Origin: an uncultured Lentisphaeraceae bacterium
GTDB lineage: Bacteria; Verrucomicrobiota; Kiritimatiellia; RFP12; DVOR01
DNA length: 33,172 bases
NCBI GenBank assembly: GCA_937892925.1
Contig: CALBHX010000108.1
Location: 1 to 33,172 of the forward strand
Direction: 5' to 3'
Translations under genes and position numbers: made by a program
The notes under the pieces: generated by a model
What the model was told of the DNA's origin: nothing
Seen by the model: only the letters and a program-made list of their open reading frames with translations
Databases searched by the model: none
Shown here: positions 8,444 through 16,688 of the stretch, piece after piece
Layout of the letters: each line of letters begins with the position of its first letter
How positions within the stretch are numbered: position 1 is the stretch's first letter

Positions 8444-9034
8444 ATGGCACGGATTCTGATGGGGATGTTTTCCGTGGGGATGCTCGCCTGCTGCGGGTGC
8501 CACAGCTAGAGCATCATGGCGTTGCCGTATGATGCCTCGCTTCAGTCGGTCAGAGTCATTGGTCATTTGAAGAATCGGGTGGATGACTTTCCCTCGGTGT
8601 TGGCCGATGTATTTGAAGCGCGGGGGCTTCATGTTTCCTGGGTGATTTCCGATCGGGCAACGCCCGGGCCGGGTTATGTCGTTACCTATGATGTGTGTTG
8701 TTCCTGGCTTATTATCCGCTATCTTTCGTGGGCGCAGGTCGTAGTTTACAAAGACGGAGAGCCAGTGGCCTCCGGAACCTATCGGTATCGCCACCTCTCT
8801 CTCTCGTTGGACGTGGTTACGCGTTTTTTTTGCACCTGGAGAAAAACGGAGCCCTTGTATGATGGGCTGCTGGCGCGTTATCGATTGGGGGCATGGTCTC
8901 CTCCGCCGGGCTGCCCCGAATGGTTACGCCTGTGCTTAGGCGCGGTGGGCAGTGAGAGATTCCCGAGCGGGCGGAATAACACCCGGAGTGTGCATCGCGC
9001 TGCTTGCATACAACAGCATGCGCCCCCCGTGTGA
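8444..9034 (+). pseudogene. Lipoprotein gene interrupted by an in-frame TAG just after its signal peptide
   Basis: ATG 8444 follows GAAAGGG (8431-8437) and starts a 21-codon leader that looks like a short lipoprotein signal peptide: hydrophobic stretch, then M-L-A-C (Cys16; C17 and C19 also possible). The reading frame hits TAG at 8507-8509 and then stays open in the same frame to TGA at 9034, giving about 175 further residues. The next in-frame ATG (8516) has no ribosome site and would make a product without export signal. The parsimonious reading is one exported lipoprotein of about 195 residues broken by a single nonsense codon, one base from CAG (Gln) or TGG (Trp). Alternatives are amber suppression, a sequencing error, or recent decay. 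The mature part is mixed alpha/beta; family not recognised. Confidence 0.7.
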
Positions 9035-9066
9035 TGGCTCGGGCGCTCGGTTTGGTGAGGAGGCTG

Positions 9067-9075
9067 TGTTACAAT
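9067..9075 (+). promoter_or_regulatory. Extended -10 promoter, likely leaderless transcript
   Basis: TGTTACAAT is a TGn-extended -10 box. It ends 6 nt before ATG 9082, so transcription would begin at or next to the start codon. No convincing -35 box and no Shine-Dalgarno are visible. GCTGTGTTACAAT (9063-9075) recurs with one mismatch on the - strand at 17666-17678. Confidence 0.5.
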
Positions 9076-9081
9076 AGACCC

Positions 9082-9870
9082 ATGAAAACTGGGAATCTGA
9101 AATATCCAATCTTGATGGTTGCCATTGTGGCTTTAATGGCCGGCAGTTTCGCCGCCGGCCACTTCCTTGCGCCGCCTTCTCCTGCAGAAGCACCGGCTCA
9201 ACGCTCTGTGGCACCCGCGCCCCGTGTGGCGGAGGAAACGCTCCACGCCGATGCGTTGGCGCTCTCCAAAGCTCTTTCGGAAGTGGATGCGCTCAAAGCG
9301 GAGCGTACGGTGCTCAGAGAAGAGCTCGCCGCGCTTCGAAAAGCAGATGAAATCCCTGCCGAGCCCACACCCCCTGCGAATCGCTCTCGCCGCCAATCCT
9401 GGAAGGAGCGGATGGAGGAGATGAAGAAAAACGATCCGGAGCGGTATAAGGCCGAGATGGAGCGGCGTGAACGCTTTACACAGGCCATTGCGCAGGCGCG
9501 TGAAGCGCGCGACAGCTTCTTGGGCGATGTGGATCTTTCGCTCTTTTCTGATGAACAGCGCAAAACGCATACGCAGTTCGTTGAGGCGCTTGCTCGTCAG
9601 ACGGCTCTGGAAGAGCAGATGCGCGCGCTTTGGGAATCGGGCGAGCAGCCCTCCGAGGAACAACACAAAGCCATGCGCGAAACGTTTGATGCCGTCCGCT
9701 CTCTGCGCGCGGCCGAGCGCTCGGCTCTCCTGGGAGCAATGGCCACGTCGATGGGGCTCTCGCAGTCGGAATCGGCGGACTTTGTTCAGTTGGTATCTGA
9801 TGTCTATGAGGCAACCGGCGGCCTTCGCCCCCGCATGGGCGGTGGGCCGGGCGGCCCTGGCGGGCGCTGA
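9082..9870 (+). CDS. Membrane-anchored periplasmic coiled-coil protein, unrecognised
   Basis: 262 aa. Residues 1-35 form a signal anchor or uncleaved signal peptide (basic start, then hydrophobic ILMVAIVALMAGSFAAGHFL), followed by a Pro/Ala linker. A heptad-like helix runs about 52-88, then an Arg/Glu/Lys-rich region (100-140) and a long helical domain (about 135-250). The protein ends in a Gly/Pro-rich tail (MGGGPGGPGG). The charge-rich helical domain recalls Spy/CpxP-like or heavy-metal-resistance periplasmic proteins, but no L-T-x-x-Q motif is evident, so no function is assigned. The frame is open from 9004, but the signal anchor makes ATG 9082 the only sensible start; the start has no ribosome site and sits just after an extended -10 box. 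A strong terminator follows at 9923-9950, so this looks like a single-gene unit. Confidence 0.8.
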   Translation: MKTGNLKYPILMVAIVALMAGSFAAGHFLAPPSPAEAPAQRSVAPAPRVAEETLHADALALSKALSEVDALKAERTVLREELAALRKADEIPAEPTPPANRSRRQSWKERMEEMKKNDPERYKAEMERRERFTQAIAQAREARDSFLGDVDLSLFSDEQRKTHTQFVEALARQTALEEQMRALWESGEQPSEEQHKAMRETFDAVRSLRAAERSALLGAMATSMGLSQSESADFVQLVSDVYEATGGLRPRMGGGPGGPGGR

Positions 9871-9901
9871 GTGTGCGGGAATGGTTGCATCTCAAAGCTT
9901 A

Positions 9902-9923
9902 TATAAATCTGGTATAAATCTGG
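9902..9923 (+). repeat. Tandem 11-bp direct repeat
   Basis: TATAAATCTGG occurs twice back to back (9902-9912 and 9913-9923), directly before the terminator stem and sharing its last base with it. The copies are AT-rich in a GC-rich setting. No function can be assigned. Confidence 0.7.
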
Positions 9924-9950
9924 GCGACGACATCTGTCCGTCGCCTTTTT
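9923..9950 (+). terminator. Intrinsic terminator
   Basis: GGCGACG (9923-9929) pairs with CGTCGCC (9939-9945), with an inner AC/GT pair, and is followed by TTTTT (9946-9950). It closes the 9082 gene. The - strand has no good T-run, so it acts mainly on + transcripts. Confidence 0.85.
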
Positions 9951-10469
9951 GTATCATTTACTGCGCGTGGAGACAGGTGAGCGGGATAGGCTCCCAGCCT
10001 GCGACGGGGCGGGGGTGGTTTTGGAATAGGGCGATGGTTTCGCACACGTCTACCGCAAGTCCCGGAAGGTGCGGGGCGGAAGAGGTTCCCGTGTGAATGG
10101 ATGGAGCAGCGGCTTTATTCGCGTGGAGGGGCACATGTCTTTCGGGATACCTGAGCGCAGAGGATTGAACGCCAGATCCTGTCCCGGATGAGCAACGCGT
10201 CTAGGGTAGTGTGCTCGGCTCTTTTTATTGTTTGCCTGGCAGACTGGTTGAGCCCCGGGGCGGGCTAGGAGTGAACCTGCCCCAACTCCGCCTCGGTTCC
10301 GGGGCGGAGTTGGATGTGCCCCGGTAGGGTCTCTTATTCACCTTGCGCCATGTCTGAGCAGCAGGGGGTGATGGGGTAGACGGCGGATCTCAGTGTCTGA
10401 TGGATACGTGTGTAGAGCCGGGTGTTGAGAGATCTTTTCTGATGGGTGCGGCGGGGAGGAATGTGGGTT
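9951..10469. other. Non-coding stretch of about 0.5 kb before rodA
   Basis: No convincing gene is visible on either strand. A - strand frame is open for 80 codons between TAG at 10201-10203 and TAA at 9958-9960, with a protein-like but unrecognised end; it has only a late GTG start and no ribosome site, so it may be a remnant or chance. The region also holds a perfect 11-bp inverted repeat at 10282-10313. Confidence 0.6.
10282..10313. repeat. Perfect 11-bp inverted repeat with 10-nt loop
   Basis: CCAACTCCGCC (10282-10292) and GGCGGAGTTGG (10303-10313) are exact reverse complements around a 10-nt loop. There is no T-run on either side, so it is not a classic terminator. It could be an RNA structure, a factor-dependent terminator element or a protein-binding site. 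Confidence 0.7.
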
Positions 10470-10478
10470 TGGTATACT
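10470..10478 (+). promoter_or_regulatory. Extended -10 promoter of rodA
   Basis: TGGTATACT is a TGn-extended -10 box ending 8 nt before ATG 10487. No -35 match at 17 nt and no Shine-Dalgarno close to the ATG, which suggests a leaderless or nearly leaderless rodA mRNA. Confidence 0.5.
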
Positions 10479-10486
10479 GAGGCGCT

Positions 10487-11689
10487 ATGAAGGACGATGG
10501 TGTTTTAACTTTTTCGGAGAAGTGCAGACGGCTGAACTGGGCGGTTCTGGCGGCGGCGCTTTTGCTGCCGGCGGTGGGGGTGGCGTTTGTGCGTTCAGCG
10601 TGTGTATCGCGGCCATCGCTGGCGTTGCAGCAAGTGTGGGTGGGGCAGATGGGGTTTGCTGCGGTGGGGGTGGTGTTGATGTTGGGATTGGCGTTTTGGG
10701 ATTATCGACGTTGGTCGGCGTTTGCGCCGTGGGTGTATGGCGGGGTGTTTGCTGCATTGGTGTTGGTGTTGATTCCGGGAGTTGGGGTGGAGCGGCTGGG
10801 GGCGCGGAGGTGGTTATGGGGGTTGCAGCCGAGCGAGCCGGCGAAGCTGGCGGTTGTGATGATGCTGAGCTGGCTGCTAGGGCGGTTTGGGGAGCGGCTT
10901 CGAGGCGTGCCCGGGTTGTTGTTGTGCGGGGTGTTGGCAGGGGCGCCGGCGGTGTTGATTCTGCTGGAGCCGGATTTGGGAACGGCGCTGGTGTTGGGGC
11001 CGACGGTGCTGGCGATGCTGTTTGTGGCGCGGGTATCGCCGAAGGTGTTGAGTGTTGGGGTGTTGGCATTGGTGTTGGTGGCGGGGTATGAGTTGGGGGT
11101 GGTGAAGTGGGCCACGGCGGAAGGGCGTTCGCCTGCGCAGACGGAGGCGGCATTAAGGCTGACGGGGCTGCGGGAGCATCAGATTAAACGGGTGGAGACG
11201 TTCCTTTACCCGATGCGGGATATTCATGGGGATGGATATAATGCGTATCAGAGTGAGATTGCTGTAGGGAGCGGGGGGCTGTTTGGGAAAGGGTATGGCC
11301 AGGGGGTGCAGCATCGGCTGGGGTATTTACCGGGAATGGTGAGCATCAACGACTTTATTTTCCCGGTGGTGGCGGAAGAGGTTGGGTTTGTGGGCGGCGT
11401 GGTCCTGTTGGCGGTGTATGTGCTGGGGATTTTGCTTCCGGGGGTGATTATCGCCTCGCGATGTGTGGATGATTTGGGAAAATTGCTGTGTGTAGGGGTG
11501 GTAACCTTGCTTTTTTGCCATGTTTTTATTAACATAGGTATGACAGTGCGGATAGTGCCGATTACAGGCTTGCCGCTGCCGTTTATCAGTCAGGGCGGAA
11601 CGTTTATGCTCGTGATGCTGGCGGCGATGGGCATCTTGCAGAGCGTGGCTGTTCATGGGCGGACGGCAGAGGCGTTTTTCCGGCGCTGA
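10487..11689 (+). CDS. rodA: Rod shape-determining SEDS peptidoglycan polymerase RodA
   Basis: SEDS-family glycosyltransferase that polymerises lipid II for side-wall growth, working with a class B PBP and the MreBCD machinery in the inner membrane. The 400-aa product has about ten hydrophobic segments and the family's conserved loops: the LQPSEPAKL motif (near residue 115), LEPDLGTA with the catalytic-region Asp (near 165), and the C-terminal INIGMTVRIVPITGLPLPFISQGG block. RodA is favoured over FtsW because rng follows directly, an order known from mre/rod clusters; here mreBCD and the partner PBP are not adjacent. The coding strand is unusually G-rich and C-poor, with many TTG and GTG codons (line 10741-10800: 30 G against 7 C). 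Confidence 0.9.
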   Translation: MKDDGVLTFSEKCRRLNWAVLAAALLLPAVGVAFVRSACVSRPSLALQQVWVGQMGFAAVGVVLMLGLAFWDYRRWSAFAPWVYGGVFAALVLVLIPGVGVERLGARRWLWGLQPSEPAKLAVVMMLSWLLGRFGERLRGVPGLLLCGVLAGAPAVLILLEPDLGTALVLGPTVLAMLFVARVSPKVLSVGVLALVLVAGYELGVVKWATAEGRSPAQTEAALRLTGLREHQIKRVETFLYPMRDIHGDGYNAYQSEIAVGSGGLFGKGYGQGVQHRLGYLPGMVSINDFIFPVVAEEVGFVGGVVLLAVYVLGILLPGVIIASRCVDDLGKLLCVGVVTLLFCHVFINIGMTVRIVPITGLPLPFISQGGTFMLVMLAAMGILQSVAVHGRTAEAFFRR

Positions 11690-11718
11690 GGGATGGATTT
11701 GCAGACAGGAAGAGCATT

Positions 11719-13299
11719 ATGTTTGGTTGGTTATTTAAGCGAAAGAGCAAGAAGCGTGAAATTGTGGTGAATGTGGAAAAGCTGGAAACACGCGTGGCGG
11801 TGGTGGAAAATGGCCGCGTGGAGGAGTTCCAGGTGGAGCACCCGATGGAAGAGCGCCTGGTGGGCTGCATTTTCAAGGGGCGAATTCAGAATTTGGAGCA
11901 TGACTTGCAGGCTGCGTTTGTGGATATCGGTCTCAAGAAGAATGCATTTCTGCATTATTGGGACATGATTCCGGATGAGGAGGCGGGGCTGGATGATGAG
12001 GATGAAGGCCGTTCGTCGAAGCGCCGCCGCATTTCCAATGAAGAAATTGCGAAACGGTTTCCCCCGGGGAGTGAGATTGTTGTACAGGTGACCAAAGGGC
12101 CGATCGGCACCAAGGGGCCGCGTGTAACGGCCAACCTGTCGCTGCCTGGGCGGTATCTGGTGATGATGCCTTCGGCGAAGTCAACGCGCGGCGTATCGCG
12201 CAAAATTGCCGATGCCAAGGAGCGGCTTCGCCTGAAGAAGATTTTGGATCGGCTGCCGCTGCCGCCGGGAGTGGGTATTATTGTGCGGACGGTGGGCGCG
12301 GGGGCAAACCAGCGTGCATTCTGCCGTGATCTGCGTAATATTCTGGATGTGTGGGGGCAGCTGCAGAACAACATCAAAACGCTGCATGCTCCGGCATGTG
12401 TCTATTCTGAGCCGGACTTGGTGGAGCGTGTGGTGCGCGATTGGCTGACGGAGGATATTGACCGCGTGACGATTGATGATGAGGAGGCGTACACGCGGAT
12501 TCGTGAAGTGGCAGGGCGGATATCCCGCCGCGCCCGCCGCGTGATAGAGCTGTACAAAGGGCATTTGCCGATTTTTGATCATTACGGGGTGGAGACGCAG
12601 ATGGAGGAAGCGTTCCGCCGGAAGGTGAACCTGAAGAGTGGGGGCTACCTGGTGATCGATGAGACGGAGGCGCTGATTGCGGTGGATGTAAATACGGGGC
12701 GGCACCGTGGAAAGGGCTCGCAGGAAGAGGCGATTCTGGAGGTGAATCTGGAGGCCGTGGAGGAAGTGGCTCGGCAAATGCGGTTGCGGAACATTGGCGG
12801 GCTGGTGGTAATTGACCTGATCGACATGAAGAGCCGTAAGCATCAGAATCAGATTTACAAAGCAATGAAGGCGGCTGTCCGGCGGGATCGCGCCCGCACG
12901 AATGTGCTCCCGATTTCGGATCTGGGGCTGATGGAAATGACTCGGCAGCGCCAGGAAGAGAGCCTTCTGTCGCAGATGTACATTGATTGCCCGTATTGTA
13001 AGGGACATGGCGTGATCAAGAGCCCGTTGGCGCTGTCGGTGGATATCCAACGGCAGATTGCGGCGGTGATGCGCCGCCAGCAGGGCGTGCCGGGAGAGAC
13101 GGAGCTGCAGGTGCTGGTGGCGCCATCGGTCATGGAGCGCTTACGGAATGAAGACGAGCAGATGCTGGTGGAAATGCAGCGGCGGTACTCCGGCAGATTG
13201 ACGTTTAAGAGTGAGGTGGCGCGCCATCCGGAATCGTTTGCCATTCTGGATAAGGACGGTAAGGTGCTTTACGCCGTTTCGGAAAGTCGGGCGGTGTGA
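11719..13299 (+). CDS. rng: Ribonuclease E/G family endoribonuclease
   Basis: Single-strand-specific endoribonuclease in rRNA maturation and mRNA turnover, cytoplasmic or membrane-associated. The 526-aa protein matches the catalytic half of RNase E/G: an S1 RNA-binding domain (about 38-145), an RNase H-like fold, and the DNase I-like catalytic site with D323 (VDVNTG) and D366 (VIDLIDM). The zinc-link motif CPYCKG (C424, C427) joins subunits. It lacks the long scaffold tail of E. coli RNase E and is closer in length to RNase G. A charged insertion (about 86-106) rich in Asp, Glu and Arg interrupts the S1 region. The start at 11719 follows AGGAAGAG. It begins 29 nt after rodA and is likely co-transcribed. 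Confidence 0.93.
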   Translation: MFGWLFKRKSKKREIVVNVEKLETRVAVVENGRVEEFQVEHPMEERLVGCIFKGRIQNLEHDLQAAFVDIGLKKNAFLHYWDMIPDEEAGLDDEDEGRSSKRRRISNEEIAKRFPPGSEIVVQVTKGPIGTKGPRVTANLSLPGRYLVMMPSAKSTRGVSRKIADAKERLRLKKILDRLPLPPGVGIIVRTVGAGANQRAFCRDLRNILDVWGQLQNNIKTLHAPACVYSEPDLVERVVRDWLTEDIDRVTIDDEEAYTRIREVAGRISRRARRVIELYKGHLPIFDHYGVETQMEEAFRRKVNLKSGGYLVIDETEALIAVDVNTGRHRGKGSQEEAILEVNLEAVEEVARQMRLRNIGGLVVIDLIDMKSRKHQNQIYKAMKAAVRRDRARTNVLPISDLGLMEMTRQRQEESLLSQMYIDCPYCKGHGVIKSPLALSVDIQRQIAAVMRRQQGVPGETELQVLVAPSVMERLRNEDEQMLVEMQRRYSGRLTFKSEVARHPESFAILDKDGKVLYAVSESRAV

Positions 13300-13424
13300 T
13301 GTGCCGGCAGGGTATGCGCTGGGTAGATCCGGCGCGTGCCGTTGAAAGGGGCGCCCGGAAGAGGCGCTGCGAGCACGGGGTGGAGCCCTGTGGGCAATTG
13401 GGTTCGCGCGAGCGAAAGGATGTT

Positions 13425-15815
13425 ATGAATGGCAGAATCCGGGCGGCTTGGCCGCTGAAAAGCCTGTTGGCTGCTGCGGTAGTGGGCTGGGCGGCATGTC
13501 TGCCGGCGGTGGAGATTGGCGGCCTGGCTGAGCGGATTGGTTTGGCACTGCCGTCTATTCAGGAAGCTGGCGACATTGAGGTGTCGGCGGATCGGATGGG
13601 GGCGGATCGGAAAACGAATCGTGCCACGCTTGATGGGCATGTGAAGGTTCGTTTTTCGGATATCATTCTGCGGTGTGATCGGGCGTCGTATGATGCGGCT
13701 TCCGGGGATATTCACGCGGAAGGGCATGTGGAGATTGTTTCTGAATCCGGCGGAGCCTGGCACGGGGAACAGATTTCTTTCAATTATCGCACAGGAGAGG
13801 GGCTTTTGGGGAAAGGGCTCCTGCGGCTGGGCACTTGGACGGTTGCTGCCGGGGAAGATGTGGTGCGTGATGAAGATGGCGTCTTTTATGTTCGAAATGC
13901 CACGATCACAACGTGCACGAACGAGCCCTCGTCCTGGCACTGGTCGGTTACCGGAGACGGGCGCTATAAAGACCGTGAGTTTGTTGAGCTGCGCCATGCG
14001 GTGGGGCGTTTTTTGGGTGTTCCGGTGGCGTGGATGCCCTATTATTACCGTGATCTGAATACACATTATGGGTGGCGTTTCATGCCGGGCTACACCGGTA
14101 AGTGGGGGGCGTATCTTCGCGCGGGCTACGTTTATCCGATTGCCGGGAGTGTAGAGCGCGAATCGCTGCTTTACGGTAAGAGCATTCTTGACCTGCGCAG
14201 CAAGTACGGCGCGGCGGTTGGGCAGGAGCTTACTTGGAGCACGGTGGGCATGTTTGGCGAAGATACCCGCCAGTGGGGGCGCCTTTTCCTCTATTATGCC
14301 AATCATCAGGATAAGCAGGATGGGGAGGATCGCAATTGGCAAAGCTCCTATAATGAACATCGGTGGTCAATCGGGTTGCAGGAACGGCTCGATTTTACGC
14401 CGCGCGACTTCTTGTCGATCGCCGGAGAAGGGGTCAGCGATTCACAGTTCCGGGAAGATTACAACGAGAAGGCTGTTCGGGAGCGTGCGCAGCCCCTCGG
14501 CATTGCCAACTACGAGCATCGCGAGAACGCCTGGGTGGCGTCGCTTGCGGTCATGGGGCCGATCAACACGTTCTACGCCGGAACCCGCCGCCTGCCGGAG
14601 CTTCGGATGGATGTGCTTCCCCGGAACGTCTTTGGTCTTCCTGCACTTTACTATGAGTCGCAGACGGCGGTGGGGTGGCTGCAGCGCCAGCCTGCCAAAT
14701 ATGATGACTCCTGGAGCGCCGCCTATCGGTGGCAACCGGGTAATTGGGCGTATTATGATACCTTGCGGGTGGATTCCCGCCATATTCTCCGCAGGCCGAT
14801 TGCGTTGGGCGGGGGCTTTACGCTTACGCCCCGCGCGGGGTGGCGCGGCACCTATTATGGTGATTCTCCGGACGGCGGATCGCTGTTTCGTTCCCTTTTT
14901 GAGTTGGGTATGACCTTGCAGGCTCGGTATTGGCGCGACTTTACGACGCTTCGCCATACGCTGATTCCTTACTTGGATTTGACGTATGTGCCTGCATCTC
15001 AGGCAAAGGCGGAAGATCAGCCCTATGCGTTTGACCGTTTGGATCAGGCGTATGAGTGGCGGGATCGTTACCGTTCGGATGGGCTTACCCCCGCGCATCG
15101 GTATGCCGGGCTTCGCTTCGGTGTGCGGAATCTGTTGCAACGGCGTGAAAAGGATGGCTTGTCGGATCTGCTGGATGCCGATCTTTATGGTGTTTACGTT
15201 TTCCAGGATCAGGATCACTGGGTTCGGTGGGAGCATCGGGATCAGCCTGGGCGCGATAATTTGCGGGGGCGCGTGCATCGAGAAAAGGAGGAGACGGGGC
15301 TGCGTGTTCTGGGGCTTTCCGGGTCGTATGCGCCGATTCGCCGTCTGTTGATTGATACCGATTTTCAATATGACCCTGAAGAAAACCGGTTGGCGCTCTG
15401 GGATATCAATGCGCGTTATGAACTCTCTCGCATGACGCTGTATGCCGGGTATTTAACCCGAGACCACGAGGTCTATGATTACTTCTGGAAAGATCGCATT
15501 AAAGACAGTGTGATTTATGGCGGCTTTGTGCATCATTTGTGCGATACGCTCGATTGGTCGCTTTATGCCAGGTATAATACCGAGCGTGAAGATCTTGAGG
15601 AAGTGGGCGGCTTTTTGCAGTATAATCTTGACTGCATCAGCTTCCGATGCAACGTTGGCTACCTGCCGTCGTATACTTCGGAGGATGGATGGAAGCATGA
15701 TTCAGACTTTCGGATCTCGCTTGGGGCATGGCTCCGCGCCTTCCCGAAAGATAATGATGAAGATTGGATGATGTGGGGTGATCTTTCCAACCGTTCCCGG
15801 TTGGAAGGGCGTTAA
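13425..15815 (+). CDS. lptD: LPS-assembly outer membrane protein LptD
   Basis: Beta-barrel translocon that, with lipoprotein LptE, places LPS in the outer leaflet of the outer membrane. From ATG 13425 the protein has 796 aa: a signal peptide (1-28, cleavage probably after C-L-P-A), an N-terminal OstA/LptA-like beta-jellyroll (about 42-130, with ADRM and LDGHVKV), then a long region of alternating residues forming the barrel. The conserved segment around FLGVPVAWMPYYY marks the start of the barrel in this family. The frame is open to 13296, but the extra 43 residues are not signal-like and AAAGGA sits just before 13425. Five cysteines lie outside the signal peptide; disulfide pairing as in E. 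coli cannot be deduced. LptE is not recognisable in the window, although one of the broken lipoproteins could be a candidate. Confidence 0.9.
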   Translation: MNGRIRAAWPLKSLLAAAVVGWAACLPAVEIGGLAERIGLALPSIQEAGDIEVSADRMGADRKTNRATLDGHVKVRFSDIILRCDRASYDAASGDIHAEGHVEIVSESGGAWHGEQISFNYRTGEGLLGKGLLRLGTWTVAAGEDVVRDEDGVFYVRNATITTCTNEPSSWHWSVTGDGRYKDREFVELRHAVGRFLGVPVAWMPYYYRDLNTHYGWRFMPGYTGKWGAYLRAGYVYPIAGSVERESLLYGKSILDLRSKYGAAVGQELTWSTVGMFGEDTRQWGRLFLYYANHQDKQDGEDRNWQSSYNEHRWSIGLQERLDFTPRDFLSIAGEGVSDSQFREDYNEKAVRERAQPLGIANYEHRENAWVASLAVMGPINTFYAGTRRLPELRMDVLPRNVFGLPALYYESQTAVGWLQRQPAKYDDSWSAAYRWQPGNWAYYDTLRVDSRHILRRPIALGGGFTLTPRAGWRGTYYGDSPDGGSLFRSLFELGMTLQARYWRDFTTLRHTLIPYLDLTYVPASQAKAEDQPYAFDRLDQAYEWRDRYRSDGLTPAHRYAGLRFGVRNLLQRREKDGLSDLLDADLYGVYVFQDQDHWVRWEHRDQPGRDNLRGRVHREKEETGLRVLGLSGSYAPIRRLLIDTDFQYDPEENRLALWDINARYELSRMTLYAGYLTRDHEVYDYFWKDRIKDSVIYGGFVHHLCDTLDWSLYARYNTEREDLEEVGGFLQYNLDCISFRCNVGYLPSYTSEDGWKHDSDFRISLGAWLRAFPKDNDEDWMMWGDLSNRSRLEGR

Positions 15816-15841
15816 GCCGTGTGTGAGATGGAACATCTGTT

Positions 15842-15918
15842 GCGCCTGTAGCTCAGCTGGATAGAGCAGCGGCCTTCTAAGCCGCGGGTCGGGGGTTCGA
15901 ATCCCTCCAGGCGCGCCA
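15842..15918 (+). tRNA. tRNA-Arg(TCT)
   Basis: A 77-nt cloverleaf: acceptor GCGCCTG/CAGGCGC, D-arm with AGCTCAGCTGGATAGAGC, anticodon stem GCGGC/GCCGC around loop CTTCTAA (anticodon TCT, reading AGA), T-arm with GGTTCGAATCC, discriminator G and encoded CCA. It lies 26 nt after lptD and in front of the oppositely oriented lipoprotein pair. No duplicated 3' end suggesting an integrated element was seen. Confidence 0.97.
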
Positions 15919-16011
15919 TTTGCCGGTTTCTGATGGAGCGGTGGCACCGAGGTTTGGTGTGTTGACTTTTTCGGGGAGACGGTGCGATGGAATTAAACGG
16001 TTTTTGGGTTA

Positions 16012-16688
16012 TCAGGTGGCGGGGGCGAGGTAGGAGGCTTTGTGAAAACGCCCAAGGTCGTTGATGAGACCATTGATGACGCCTTTTTCAACGTAGTGCC
16101 ATCCTACCGCATTATTCCAGAAAATGCCGATGGCGGCGAAGGGAAGCCAGACGACAACGCGTTGCTTTTCTGCCTTTCCAATGGCATAAACCGGTTTTCC
16201 GCGCAGGTAAAGAGTGGCATCGCCATCGAGTGTGGTTTCTTGCCAAGTGGGGATGATACAAAGGGTATATCCGCTGATAAGGCCGATCGTGAAGTCGTCG
16301 GTTTCATCTTGTGCGCCGAGAAAAAACGGAAGGCGATGTGGTAGGCATCACGCTTGACTTCGGGCACATAGGTTACAGATTCAAAGAGCCCGCTGTGCGT
16401 AAGGGCAAGGCGGACTTTTTCGCGGAGACTTTTAAGGGTTGGGGCGAAGAGGATGTCCGTTCTGAAGATGTCTAGGCTAACGGAGTAGATGATGGGGAAC
16501 CTCTGGGGCGTAGACAAGGCGTTCTGCTCAAGTGCAACATTGGGCGAATAGCCGCAGTCAACGGAGATGCAGCCACTGCCGAGAAAGAGCAGCAGAAGCG
16601 CAAGGCAGGTGCAGCAGATTTTCGCGGCGTTGCCAATACGGCGCGCGCGTTTTCTATGGAGGGACGCCGGAAGGATTGTGTGGGTCAT
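16012..16688 (-). pseudogene. Lipoprotein gene needing a -1 frameshift at T TTT TTC
   Basis: ATG at 16688-16686 overlaps the previous gene's TGA (ATGA), so the pair is translationally coupled. Residues 1-40 are a lipoprotein signal peptide with a long basic start and L-G-S-G-C (Cys40). The frame makes sense down to A-F-R-F-F at 16320, then becomes implausible and ends at TAG 16106-16104. Stepping back one base gives a good continuation (L-G-A-Q-D-E..., W-L-P-F-A-A-I-G-I-F-W) to TGA at 16014-16012, about 225 aa in all. The downstream frame is closed by TGA at 16350-16348, so the shift must occur after that. The run of six T (16326-16321 on the - strand) reads CGT TTT TTC in frame, a canonical -1 slippery heptamer. 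Homopolymer mutation, sequencing error or programmed frameshifting are all possible. Confidence 0.72.

Noticed and set aside
15842..16011. tRNA-Arg as an attachment site of an integrated element
   Set aside because: No repeat of the tRNA 3' end, no integrase and no phage-like genes in the following DNA.
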